Assembly (NCBI GenBank): GCA_963790245.1
Contig: CAWBNP010000002.1
Coordinates: 1,674,001 to 1,738,000, forward strand
Source: JACCVG01 sp963790245
GTDB lineage: Bacteria; Actinomycetota; Thermoleophilia; Solirubrobacterales; Thermoleophilaceae
Direction: 5' to 3'
Length of the DNA stretch: 64,000 bases
Shown: positions 33,820-41,792 of the stretch, in pieces
Numbering within the stretch: position 1 is the stretch's first letter
How the letters are laid out: every line of letters starts with the position of its first letter
Position numbers and translations under genes: made by a program
The notes under the pieces: model-generated
Told to the model about the DNA's origin: nothing
Databases searched by the model: none
Seen by the model: only the letters and a program-made list of their open reading frames with translations

Positions 33820-34269
33820 ATGAGGCTCTCCGCCAAAGCCGATTACGCCGTTCGCGCCGCAATCGAGCTCGCCGGGGCCGAGGAGGGGCCCGTCAAGGGC
33901 GAGGTCGTGGCAACCGCGCAGGACATCCCGTTGAAGTTCCTGGAGAACATCCTGCTCGACATGAAACAGGCCGGCCTGATCCGTTCGCGCCGCGGTCCGG
34001 TGGGCGGCTACTGGCTCGCCAAGCCGGGGGCCGAGATCATGGTCGCTGACGTAATCCGGGCGGTCGAGGGTCCGCTCGCCACCGTCCGCGGTGACCGACC
34101 GGAGGAGCTTGACTACCACGGGGCGTCCGGTCCGCTGCAGGATGTCTGGGTCGCGCTGCGTGCCAACATTCGGGCGGTCCTCGAGGAGGTCTCGCTTGCC
34201 GATATCGTTGACAAGTCCCTGCCCGAGCCGGTCGTCGCGCTGACCCGCGACCCCGCGGCCTGGCACTAG
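33820..34269 (+). CDS. Rrf2-family regulator, CymR-like (no Fe-S cysteines)
   Basis: A 149-residue winged-helix regulator. Family blocks are MRLSAKADYAVRAAIELA, IPLKFLENILLDMKQAGLIRSRRGPVGGYWLAK and a C-terminal dimer helix (VWVALRANIRAVLEEVSLADI). The three Cys that hold the [2Fe-2S] cluster in IscR are absent: the loop reads RGDRPEELDYHGASG. It therefore resembles CymR, the cysteine-metabolism repressor. It precedes cysD by 22 bases and probably controls cysDNC and the divergent TSUP permease. The ATG at 33820 is the family start. Confidence 0.88.
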   Translation: MRLSAKADYAVRAAIELAGAEEGPVKGEVVATAQDIPLKFLENILLDMKQAGLIRSRRGPVGGYWLAKPGAEIMVADVIRAVEGPLATVRGDRPEELDYHGASGPLQDVWVALRANIRAVLEEVSLADIVDKSLPEPVVALTRDPAAWH

Positions 34270-34291
34270 CTCCTGACAGACTGATCCACCC

Positions 34292-35197
34292 ATGTCCTAT
34301 GAACTGAGTCATCTCCGCGCGCTTGAGTCGGAGTCGATCCACATCTTCCGAGAGGTGGCCGCCCAGCTCGAGCGACCCGTCCTGCTGTTCTCGGGCGGCA
34401 AGGACTCGATCGTGCTCGTTCGGCTGGCCCAGAAAGCCTTTTCCCCCGCGAAGTTCCCGTTTCCGATGATGCATGTGGACACCGGCCACAACTTCCCCGA
34501 GGTCCTCGAGTTCCGCGACCGAATGGTCGAGGAGATCGGCGCCCGGTTGATCGTCGCTTCCGTTCAGGAGGCGATCGACACCGGACTCGTGACCGAGGAG
34601 ACCGGCCCCCGCGCACAACGCAACCTGCTCCAGACCGCGGTCTTGCTGAAGGGGATCGAGGACAACCAGTTCGACGCGGCGTTCGGCGGCGCGCGACGCG
34701 ATGAGGAGCGGGCCCGCGCGAAGGAGCGCGTCTTCTCCTTCCGCGACGACTTCGGCCAGTGGGATCCCAAGAACCAGCGGCCGGAGCTGTGGAACCTCTA
34801 CAACGGTCGTGTCCGCAAGGGCGAGGGCGTGCGCGTCTTCCCACTTTCGAACTGGACTGAGCTGGATGTATGGCAGTACATCGCGGACGAGAAGATCGAG
34901 CTGCCGTCGATCTACTTCGCTCACGAGCGCGAGGTCTTCGAGCGCGACGGAATGCTCTACGCGACCTCTCCCTACATCGAGATGATGGACGGCGAGACCC
35001 CGTTCATGGAGACCGTCCGCTACCGCACCGTCGGCGACATGAGCTGCACCGGAGCCGTCGAGTCAAAGGCGGCGACGCTGCCGGAGGTCGTCGAGGAGAT
35101 CGCCGCGACCCGGATAACCGAGCGCGGCCAGACGCGTGCTGATGACCGCGCCACCGAAGCCGCCATGGAAGATCGCAAGAAGGAAGGCTACTTTTGA
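34292..35197 (+). CDS. cysD: Sulfate adenylyltransferase, small subunit
   Basis: CysD makes adenosine-5'-phosphosulfate from sulfate and ATP, driven by the CysN GTPase. The 301 residues contain the PP-loop LLFSGGKDSIVLV, HVDTGHNFPEV, GARRDEERARAKERVFS, and RVFPLSNWTELDVWQYI, all diagnostic. Length matches the family. Its TGA overlaps the TTG start of cysN by 4 bases, indicating coupled translation of the two subunits. Confidence 0.97.
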   Translation: MSYELSHLRALESESIHIFREVAAQLERPVLLFSGGKDSIVLVRLAQKAFSPAKFPFPMMHVDTGHNFPEVLEFRDRMVEEIGARLIVASVQEAIDTGLVTEETGPRAQRNLLQTAVLLKGIEDNQFDAAFGGARRDEERARAKERVFSFRDDFGQWDPKNQRPELWNLYNGRVRKGEGVRVFPLSNWTELDVWQYIADEKIELPSIYFAHEREVFERDGMLYATSPYIEMMDGETPFMETVRYRTVGDMSCTGAVESKAATLPEVVEEIAATRITERGQTRADDRATEAAMEDRKKEGYF

Positions 35198-36519
35198 GCC
35201 CAGGCGCTGGATCCAACGGCGTGCCCCCGGGCGGGGAGGACACCTCCGAGCTGCTGCGTTTCGCAACCGCGGGTTCGGTCGATGACGGCAAGTCGACGCT
35301 GATCGGGCGGCTGCTGTTCGACTCCAAGCAGATCTTCCAGGACCAGCTCGACCACGTCGAGAAGGTCTCCGTTGACAAAGGCATCGGCTACACCGACCTC
35401 GCGCTGCTTACCGACGGCCTGCGTGCCGAGCGCGAGCAGGGCATCACGATCGACGTCGCCTACCGGTACTTCTCGACCCCGCGGCGCAAGTTCATCATCG
35501 CTGACACCCCGGGCCATATCCAGTACACGCGGAACATGGTCACCGGCGCCTCGACCGCCGATCTCTCGATCATCCTGGTCGACGCGCGCAAGGGCGTGCT
35601 CGAGCAGTCGCGCCGCCATGCGTTCCTCAACTCGCTGCTCAACATCCCGCACCTGGTCGTCGCGGTCAACAAAATGGACCTCGTCGACTATGACGAGCAG
35701 GCCTACGACGAGATCGTCACCGAGTTCGGGCGCTGGGCCTCCAAGCTCGATATCCACGACATGACGTTCATCCCGGTGTCGGCGCTCAACGGCGACAACA
35801 TCGTGGACAAGTCGACCAACATGCCGTGGTATGAGGGCTCGTCGCTGCTCTACCACCTCGAGCACGTCCACATCGCTTCGGACCGCAACCTGATCGACAA
35901 CCGGTTCCCGGTCCAGTGGGTCATCCGGCCGAAGACCGACGAGCACCACGACTACCGCGGCTACGCCGGCGTCGTCTCCAGCGGCGTCTTCAAGGTCGGC
36001 GACGACGTGATCGTGCTGCCCTCCAAGAAGGAGACGAAGATCGCCCAGATCGATACCTTCGAGGGTCCGATCGAGGAGGCTTTCCCGCCGCTCTCGGTGA
36101 CGCTTCTGCTCGAGGATGAGATCGACATCTCGCGCGGCGACATGATCTGCCGCCTGCACAACCAGCCCCAGGAGGTGCGGGAGTTCGAGGCGATGATCTG
36201 CTGGATGGCCGAGGAGGAGATGAAGGCCGGCGGCAAGTATGCGATCAAGCACACGACGCGCGACGGTCGCGCGATCGTCCAGGACCTGCGCTACAAGATC
36301 GACGTCAATACGCTCCACCGCGACCACGATGCGACGACGCTCGGGCTCAACGACATCGGCCGCGTCCACCTGAAGATCTCGACGCCGCTGCTGATCGACG
36401 AGTACCGCCGCAGCCGTGCGACCGGCAGCTTCATCCTGATCGACGAGGGGACCAACACCACCGTCGGCGCGGGCATGATCACCGGGACCGAGTCCTGGGC
36501 CCAGCCAACACAGCATTGA
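35194..36519 (+). CDS. cysN: Sulfate adenylyltransferase, large subunit (GTPase)
   Basis: A 441-residue EF-Tu-like GTPase that powers APS formation by CysD. G1 is AGSVDDGKSTLIGRL (from residue 26), the switch region is EREQGITIDVAYRYF, G3 is IADTPGHIQYTRNM, and G4 is VVAVNKMDL. Beta-barrel domains follow. No APS-kinase domain is fused at the C-terminus, consistent with a separate cysC. Start is TTG in the TTGA overlap with cysD. Confidence 0.96.
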   Translation: MSPGAGSNGVPPGGEDTSELLRFATAGSVDDGKSTLIGRLLFDSKQIFQDQLDHVEKVSVDKGIGYTDLALLTDGLRAEREQGITIDVAYRYFSTPRRKFIIADTPGHIQYTRNMVTGASTADLSIILVDARKGVLEQSRRHAFLNSLLNIPHLVVAVNKMDLVDYDEQAYDEIVTEFGRWASKLDIHDMTFIPVSALNGDNIVDKSTNMPWYEGSSLLYHLEHVHIASDRNLIDNRFPVQWVIRPKTDEHHDYRGYAGVVSSGVFKVGDDVIVLPSKKETKIAQIDTFEGPIEEAFPPLSVTLLLEDEIDISRGDMICRLHNQPQEVREFEAMICWMAEEEMKAGGKYAIKHTTRDGRAIVQDLRYKIDVNTLHRDHDATTLGLNDIGRVHLKISTPLLIDEYRRSRATGSFILIDEGTNTTVGAGMITGTESWAQPTQH

Positions 36520-36520
36520 C

Positions 36521-37132
36521 GTGAGCGCCGGGCGCAGTCCGGATGTCAGGTGGCATGAAGGCGCCTACTCCCGTGAGAAGCGCTGGGAGAGGCTCGGTGC
36601 GTCGGGGGCGACGCTCTGGTTCACCGGGCTGTCGGGATCGGGCAAGTCGACGATTGCGGTCGAGGTCGAGAAGGCGCTGCTTGACGCCGGCCGGCCGGCG
36701 TACCTACTGGACGGCGACAACCTGCGCCACGGGCTGAACGGCAACCTCGGCTTCTCCGACGAGGACCGCTCGGAGAACATTCGGCGCACGGCTGAGGTGG
36801 CGAAGCTGCTCGCGGACTCCGGCACCGTGGCGATCGTCTCGCTGGTCAGCCCGTTCACGGCCGACCGCGCCGACGCGCGGGACCTTCACTCAGAAGCGGA
36901 CCTGCCGTTTTTCGAGGTCTGGGTCTCGACGCCGGTCGAGGTATGCGAGCAGCGCGACACCAAAGGCCTTTACGCCCGGGCGCGCGCCGGGGAGCTCAAG
37001 GGGCTCACCGGGGTCGATGCGCCATACGAGGCGCCCGAGTCGCCGGAGCTCGAGGTCGACCACCGGGTCTCGGTGCCAGACGCCGTCGCTCGTGCGCTCA
37101 CACTAGTTGACGCCGCACCCCGGGCCCTGTGA
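36521..37132 (+). CDS. cysC: Adenylylsulfate kinase
   Basis: CysC phosphorylates APS at the 3' position to give PAPS. The 203-residue protein has Walker A GLSGSGKST (36-44), the APS-binding LLDGDNLRHGLNGNLGFSDEDR, SLVSPFTADRADAR and KGLYARARAGELKGLTGVDAPYE. The GTG start lies 1 base past the cysN stop. Its TGA overlaps the GTG of the next gene, an ABC-transporter ATPase, so the sulfate operon apparently continues into the lasso-peptide region. Confidence 0.95.
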   Translation: MSAGRSPDVRWHEGAYSREKRWERLGASGATLWFTGLSGSGKSTIAVEVEKALLDAGRPAYLLDGDNLRHGLNGNLGFSDEDRSENIRRTAEVAKLLADSGTVAIVSLVSPFTADRADARDLHSEADLPFFEVWVSTPVEVCEQRDTKGLYARARAGELKGLTGVDAPYEAPESPELEVDHRVSVPDAVARALTLVDAAPRAL

Positions 37133-37839
37133 AGGCGCCACATCCCGGGATAGCCGTGCGCGGGCTCTCGCATGCGTTTGGGCCTGTGTGTGCGCTCACC
37201 GCAGTCGACCTTGATGTTCATCCCGGCGAGGTCGTCGGGCTGCTCGGCCCGAACGGGGCCGGAAAGACCACCTTGCTGCGGGCTCTCGCGGGCCTCGTCC
37301 GCCCAAGGTCGGGGCGGGCCTGGATCGGAGGGCTCGACGTAACCGCGAGGGAGGCCCGTGGTCGGCTTGGTCTGGTCCTCGGCGACGATCACGCTTGGTA
37401 CTGGCGGCTGAGCGGACGCCGCAACCTCGAGTTCTTCGCGGTGCTGTCTGGACTGCCGCGTCGGGCGGCGGCGCGGCGAGTTGGCCAGCTGCTCGAGGAA
37501 AGCGGCCTCGGGGACGTGATCGAGCGCCCGATGGGCGACTACTCGACGGGAATGCGATCGCGCCTGGCGCTCGCTCGTGCCCTCCTGGCCGAGCCAGCCG
37601 TGCTTGCTCTCGATGAACCGGGCCGCGGGCTCGACGCCGCCGCCGAAGCTGAACTGCGGCTGCTGCTGCGTCGGTGTGCCGGGGACGGTGTCGCCGTGCT
37701 GATCGCCAGCCATGATGTCGAGCAAATTTCGGACGCCGCCGACCGGGTGGTGGTACTCGACCAGGGGCGAGTCACTGCCACGACAAGTGACACCGTCGAT
37801 CGAACCGAGATCGATCGCCTGCTGAGGCAGACGAGGTGA
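37129..37839 (+). CDS. ABC transporter ATP-binding protein (probable lasso-peptide exporter)
   Basis: A 236-residue ATPase with Walker A GPNGAGKTT (40-48), signature loop YSTGMRSRLALARALL (a variant of LSGGQ usual in ABC-2 exporters), Walker B VLALDEP and His in ASHDVEQ. It pairs with the permease that overlaps its stop codon. ABC-2 exporters secrete or give immunity to peptides and antibiotics. Adjacency to lasso-peptide genes suggests that cargo, though the overlap with cysC (GTGA) means it shares a transcript with sulfate assimilation. Confidence 0.9.
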   Translation: MKAPHPGIAVRGLSHAFGPVCALTAVDLDVHPGEVVGLLGPNGAGKTTLLRALAGLVRPRSGRAWIGGLDVTAREARGRLGLVLGDDHAWYWRLSGRRNLEFFAVLSGLPRRAAARRVGQLLEESGLGDVIERPMGDYSTGMRSRLALARALLAEPAVLALDEPGRGLDAAAEAELRLLLRRCAGDGVAVLIASHDVEQISDAADRVVVLDQGRVTATTSDTVDRTEIDRLLRQTR

Positions 37840-38651
37840 GCTGGCGGTTCCGATCGAACGTGCTTCGGGCGTTCGTTTCCCGAGATCTGACCATCCTCCG
37901 GTCGTATCGCTTTCCGCTCGTTCTGGACGGCCTCGGGGTGGTGTTTCAGCTCGCGATCGTCTACTTCATCGGTCAAACGGTGATGCCCGACCCAGACGCA
38001 CCCGCAGCCCTGGCCGGCGGATACTTTCCATACGCGGCGGTTGGAATCGCGATGCTGGGCGTACTTCAGGCGGGAATCACCGCGTTCGGGCAGGGTGTTC
38101 GCGATCAGCAGATCTCGGGCACACTCGAAACTCTCATGGCTACGCGGGCGTCGCCGGGGATGCTCGTTGTCGGGGGGGGCGCGTTCGGCGTCATTCGCGC
38201 CGCGCTCTTAACGCCCGTGACCCTCGTACTAGCCGTGTCAGTCTTTGGTCTGCCGCTGGATATCACGGTGACCTCGGCGATCACCGGCCTGCTCGCTGCC
38301 CTCGCCGCGCTCGGACTCGCCGTTGCCCTCGGACTGACCGTCGCGGCGTTCACCTTCGTGTTTCATAGCTCGGCTAGCGCGGCCGGTCCGGCCGCGGTGC
38401 TGCTGAGTCTTGTCAGCGGAATCTGGTTCCCGACCAGCGTGCTGCCCGCTCCGCTTGATGACCTGGCTGCCGGAATACCGCTGACCTGGGCCATTGATGG
38501 ACTTCGCTCTGCCCTCCTGGGTCTGCCGGTCGAGACTTGGCAACTGGCGGGCTCCACGGCCGCCGCCGCGATCGCATTGGGGGTGGCGTTCGTACTGCTC
38601 CATCTCGCCGTCACGCGGGCACGCTCCACCGGCGCACTGGCCCGATACTGA
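37836..38651 (+). CDS. ABC-2 type permease (probable lasso-peptide exporter)
   Basis: A 271-residue membrane protein with six predicted helices and the ABC-2 pattern: an amphipathic start (VLRAFVSRDLTILRSYRFPLVLD), a coupling segment GVRDQQISGTLETLMATRASPGML, and SGIWFPTSVLPAPLDDLAAGIPLTW near the last helices. It forms a half-transporter complex with the ATPase encoded just upstream (4-base overlap). Function as exporter or immunity pump for the lasso peptide is by context. Confidence 0.85.
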   Translation: MSWRFRSNVLRAFVSRDLTILRSYRFPLVLDGLGVVFQLAIVYFIGQTVMPDPDAPAALAGGYFPYAAVGIAMLGVLQAGITAFGQGVRDQQISGTLETLMATRASPGMLVVGGGAFGVIRAALLTPVTLVLAVSVFGLPLDITVTSAITGLLAALAALGLAVALGLTVAAFTFVFHSSASAAGPAAVLLSLVSGIWFPTSVLPAPLDDLAAGIPLTWAIDGLRSALLGLPVETWQLAGSTAAAAIALGVAFVLLHLAVTRARSTGALARY

Positions 38652-38652
38652 G

Positions 38653-39579
38653 GTGGTCGATCCGCGACAGGTGGCACTGCGCACGCTCGCGATCGATGCC
38701 GGCGCTTCCGAGGTCGTGAGCGCGTTGCAGCAGGCCGGGATCGAGCCGATCCTCCTTCGCGGCCCGGCGTTCGCGACCCTGCTCTACGACCCGCCAGAGG
38801 TGCGCGAGTACGTCGACGTCGACCTGCTCGTTTCGACCGAAGATCTCTCCGCCGCGGAACTCGCTCTTCGAGCCTTGGGCCTTCGGCCCCGCTTCCAGTG
38901 GGGTGAGCACGATGAAATTGAGGACCACGGCCGCGGCTGGGCCGCGGCGGACCCGCGCTTTTCGATCGACCTGCACCACTCGGTCGCGGGCGCGAGGGCG
39001 CCTTCGGCGATCGTCTACCGCTCTCTTGCCGAAGGGGCTCGCCGGCTCGTCCTCGGTGTAACCAGACCACTGGCGCCGAACGCAGCCGGAGTCGCCCTGC
39101 TCGCCGCCCTTCACGTGGCCCAGCACGGGTCGTCGGGAAAGGTGGGTGAAGACCTCCGACGCGCCGTCGATAGGCTTTCGCCGGACTCGTGGAGAGCCGC
39201 TGGTGACCTCGCTGAGCAGGTCGGGGCGCTCGGGCCCTTTGCGCTCGGGCTCGGCCAGCTTCCCGAAGGGAAGTCGTTGCTGGAGGGCCTCGATCTTGCT
39301 GAGGAGCAGGTCAGTACCTCTCAGCGGGTCCTCGCGACCGGTGCCCCGCGGGTGGCCTACGCGGCCGCGCGGGCGGTCGAGCTCCGTGGACGGGAGCGGA
39401 TCGCTTACCTCTGGAGCAAGCTGCTGCCCGCGCCCGGCGCTATCCGTCGGGAGTCGCGGCTAGCGCATCGGGGGTGGCTCGGGCTGGCGCTGGCCTACCT
39501 CGGCCGGATCGCGGGCCGGATACTCGCGGTGCCGAAGGCGATTCGCATCTACGTGCGTGCCCGTCGGGGGGATACCTAG
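38653..39579 (+). CDS. Nucleotidyltransferase-family protein (NTP_transf_5-like), lasso-cluster type
   Basis: A 308-residue protein with the NTP_transf_5 pattern: an N-terminal helix bundle, then LLRGPAFATLLYDPPEVREYVDVDLLVS, where G-x(n)-D-x-D supplies the metal-binding Asp pair, followed by FSIDLHHSV. Such proteins recur in lasso-peptide clusters together with an HPr-kinase homologue, where their reaction is not settled. GTG at 38653 begins immediately after the permease stop, so it belongs to the exporter transcript. Its stop TAG and that of the convergent methyltransferase share the palindrome CTAG (39576-39579). Confidence 0.75.
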   Translation: MVDPRQVALRTLAIDAGASEVVSALQQAGIEPILLRGPAFATLLYDPPEVREYVDVDLLVSTEDLSAAELALRALGLRPRFQWGEHDEIEDHGRGWAAADPRFSIDLHHSVAGARAPSAIVYRSLAEGARRLVLGVTRPLAPNAAGVALLAALHVAQHGSSGKVGEDLRRAVDRLSPDSWRAAGDLAEQVGALGPFALGLGQLPEGKSLLEGLDLAEEQVSTSQRVLATGAPRVAYAAARAVELRGRERIAYLWSKLLPAPGAIRRESRLAHRGWLGLALAYLGRIAGRILAVPKAIRIYVRARRGDT

Positions 39580-40706
39580 TCGACCGCGAGTGCGTCGCGT
39601 AGCACCGCTTCGGCGGCCGCACGGGTCGGCAGCACGTCGGCAAAAGGGCCCATCAGCGCATCCAGGACGGCGTCTCGCGTGCGCGTTCCGTCGAGCAGAT
39701 CGAGCGCGGCGGCGATGCACGCGCCGCGCCGACCTCTGCGGGGAGCGGTCGAGTGGGTTCGCTCGAGCACGTGACGGTCGACCGGGAAGCCGAACGGGCT
39801 GGCGCGATCCTCGGCGGCAATCAACTCTCCGTGCCGATGAACGGAGAGGCGCCAACGAAACACCGCTCCGTTGGACGCGCTCTGAAAACGGACGTCAACC
39901 GTGTCTCCCGCCTTGACTGCCACCGCCGTCCCAAGCGGAAGAACAGTGTTCGACCAGCTCGATTCGCGGCCTGGCTCGTTGGCTAGCTGCACACCCCGCG
40001 CGAGCTGCGCATCGAACCATCCGCCCACACCGTTCAGAGTCCCGCTGCGTTCGACGGTCAGCTCGACATGGCCCTCGAGCAGGGCATCAACCGGCTGACG
40101 CAGATCCACGGAAGCCAGCACCGCTGGAGGCCCGAGCAAGTGATTCGGGAGGAGTGCTTCGATCTGAGGATGTTCGGGCAAGTACTGTCCGAGCACATCC
40201 ACATCGATGCCGTGTCGCTGCAGGCAGGGGACCTCGATGCGCTTCGCCACGCGCGCGGCCTCTATCGGGGCCACGACGATGTCGAATGCCTGTGGGATGA
40301 TCGCGGCGTCGGGCGTGAGTAGACGCTCGCGCGCGTCGGCCACCCAGCCGACCAGCCCTTCTCCGACCCCGAAGTTCCAGAGGGTCTCCGTGACAAGCAC
40401 GTTCGCGCGCTCAGGAAGAGTTGTCTCGGTCGACCATCCCCGGATCACCGTCACGCGATCAGCGAGCCCGTTGGCGTCGACGGCAGCTTGGGCGAGCAGC
40501 GCGGCGGGACCGGCCTCTATCGCATACGCGTGGCGGGCGCCGGCACGGCAGGCCAGCATCGCGAGCAGTCCGGTGCCGGCGCCGATATCGAGCACGGCAT
40601 CACCGGGCCGGACGACCCGCGCGAGCGCCTCGGCGAAACGATCCACCCGGTGGCTGTCGGCCAGCAGTCCGCGGTGATACCGGAGGATGTCTGCGGGTGT
40701 TTGCAG
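39576..40706 (-). CDS. PRMT-fold protein methyltransferase in lasso-peptide cluster
   Basis: A class I AdoMet-dependent methyltransferase with full PRMT architecture. The PRMT N-terminal motif YHRGLLADSHRVDRF lies upstream of the first GTG (40646), so translation should start earlier. CTG at 40706 is the only in-frame candidate after the precursor stop and gives 376 residues. Motif I is LDIGAGTG (39-46). The double-E loop has Glu107 and Glu116, nine residues apart as in PRMTs (VTETLWNFGVGEG). After the AdoMet domain comes a beta-barrel with the THW-loop equivalent SSWSNTVLPL (Trp251). The last ~50 residues (LLDGTRTRDAVLDALMG) look like a small winged-helix tail. It follows the precursor by 17 bases; Arg in the peptide core is the obvious substrate to test. 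Confidence 0.8.
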   Translation of the reverse strand: MQTPADILRYHRGLLADSHRVDRFAEALARVVRPGDAVLDIGAGTGLLAMLACRAGARHAYAIEAGPAALLAQAAVDANGLADRVTVIRGWSTETTLPERANVLVTETLWNFGVGEGLVGWVADARERLLTPDAAIIPQAFDIVVAPIEAARVAKRIEVPCLQRHGIDVDVLGQYLPEHPQIEALLPNHLLGPPAVLASVDLRQPVDALLEGHVELTVERSGTLNGVGGWFDAQLARGVQLANEPGRESSWSNTVLPLGTAVAVKAGDTVDVRFQSASNGAVFRWRLSVHRHGELIAAEDRASPFGFPVDRHVLERTHSTAPRRGRRGACIAAALDLLDGTRTRDAVLDALMGPFADVLPTRAAAEAVLRDALAVD

Positions 40707-40723
40707 CGGTACCGAGGCCGTCG

Positions 40724-40876
40724 CTACGAGCGACGGCCTTGGAACAAGATTCCGTCGCTGCTTCCGCGGGTGCCGCTGAGCGTGATCTCCGCCAGCGGAC
40801 CGATGTCGGTCACTTTCGGAGCCTCGTACCCTTGCTTTGGATTAGGTTCCTGAGCTTTCAAGGTCATCTTTTTCAA
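40724..40876 (-). CDS. Lasso-peptide precursor
   Basis: A 50-residue precursor. TTG at 40876 is preceded by GGAGG 8 bases away; ATG at 40867 is the alternative. The leader has the recognition motif GYEAPKVTDIG (Tyr-x2-Pro, as read by RRE proteins) and ends with Thr at -2 (AEITL). The predicted core is SGTRGSSDGILFQGRRS: Ser1, Asp8 for an 8-membered macrolactam, Phe12 as a possible plug, three Arg, and C-terminal Ser. Calculated from residues, the unmodified lasso form has a monoisotopic mass of about 1761.89. B1, B2 and C homologues lie 0.9-2.8 kb upstream on the same strand, and an HPrK-like kinase is divergent by 25 bases. The assignment rests on leader motif plus cluster context. Confidence 0.88.
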   Translation of the reverse strand: MKKMTLKAQEPNPKQGYEAPKVTDIGPLAEITLSGTRGSSDGILFQGRRS

Positions 40877-40901
40877 ATCCTGATCCTCCGCCGGAGTTCC
40901 T

Positions 40902-41792
40902 TTGCCAACAAGCCAGCCTGAATCGGATGCTGAGCACATCCTAACAAGCTCCGTCACTCGGCCTGACGGTGCACGTGGCGCCTATGGGCTCGAGGTATGC
41001 AACGCGCCGGCTCCGGACGAGCTGATGCTCCTGCCGCCCGGGGCAGGCTGGACCCGCGTTTGCTTGGAGTTCGATCCGGGTGGCGTGATTCCCACTCCGG
41101 CCGGGGATGCGACGGCCGTTTTCCGGACCTGGCATGAGGCGGGGGGATGGGTGGTGGTCGATCGCAACGCCGGCACCGCCGTGATCGGGGGCGCAGCCGC
41201 TACGGACCCGACGGAGGTCACCCATCCGTGGCTTGCTTGGATCGCGCAGGCATACGCTTGGTGGAGCGAGCGGCCGGCGCTTCATGCGGGAGGCGTGATG
41301 TGCGGGAACGGCGCCTGGGCGGTCCTGGGCCCGAGCGGGTGGGGAAAGACGACGACCCTGGCTGCGCTGCACGCTCGGGACTGGGCTGTCTTGGCCGATG
41401 ACGTGCTGATCATCGATGGCCGCGACGTGTTGGCAGGTCCGCGCGCATTGGATCTGCGTCCAGAGCGCGCCGTCGCTGGGTTGACCGCCGCTCGCGAGGT
41501 GCGGGGCGGTGAGCGCCGCAGAATGCCAATCGGACCCGTCCCGATTAGCGCACCCCTCATGGGATTCCTCCATCTGACCTGGGGCGATCGGGTCGAGCTC
41601 CGTCGGCTCTCAGCAGTTGAGCACGCGGCGCTGCTCAACGGACCGGACGCTTGGCGGTCCCCCGTCTTCGATCGGCGCCAGGTTTTGGAGCTGCTCGCGT
41701 TGCCCGCGTTCGAGCTGCGGCGGACCTACGACGCGCTCGAGCTCGACGAGGTAGTCGAATGCCTCGAAGTGCTCGAAGGTGTCTCCGCTTGA
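40902..41792 (+). CDS. HPr kinase-like lasso-peptide tailoring kinase
   Basis: A 296-residue protein of the HPrK/PEPCK kinase type. Walker A is GPSGWGKTT (143-151), with acidic residues Asp166-Asp167 in VLADDVLII. The preceding ALHAGGVMCGNGAWAVLG is typical of PadeK/ThcoK-like kinases, which phosphorylate the C-terminal Ser of lasso precursors in Bacillales. The neighbouring precursor ends in Ser. Start is TTG at 40902 with GGAG 5 bases upstream. The gene is on the opposite strand to the precursor and cyclase, and its 3' end overlaps the cyclase 3' end by 67 bases. Confidence 0.85.
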   Translation: MPTSQPESDAEHILTSSVTRPDGARGAYGLEVCNAPAPDELMLLPPGAGWTRVCLEFDPGGVIPTPAGDATAVFRTWHEAGGWVVVDRNAGTAVIGGAAATDPTEVTHPWLAWIAQAYAWWSERPALHAGGVMCGNGAWAVLGPSGWGKTTTLAALHARDWAVLADDVLIIDGRDVLAGPRALDLRPERAVAGLTAAREVRGGERRRMPIGPVPISAPLMGFLHLTWGDRVELRRLSAVEHAALLNGPDAWRSPVFDRRQVLELLALPAFELRRTYDALELDEVVECLEVLEGVSA

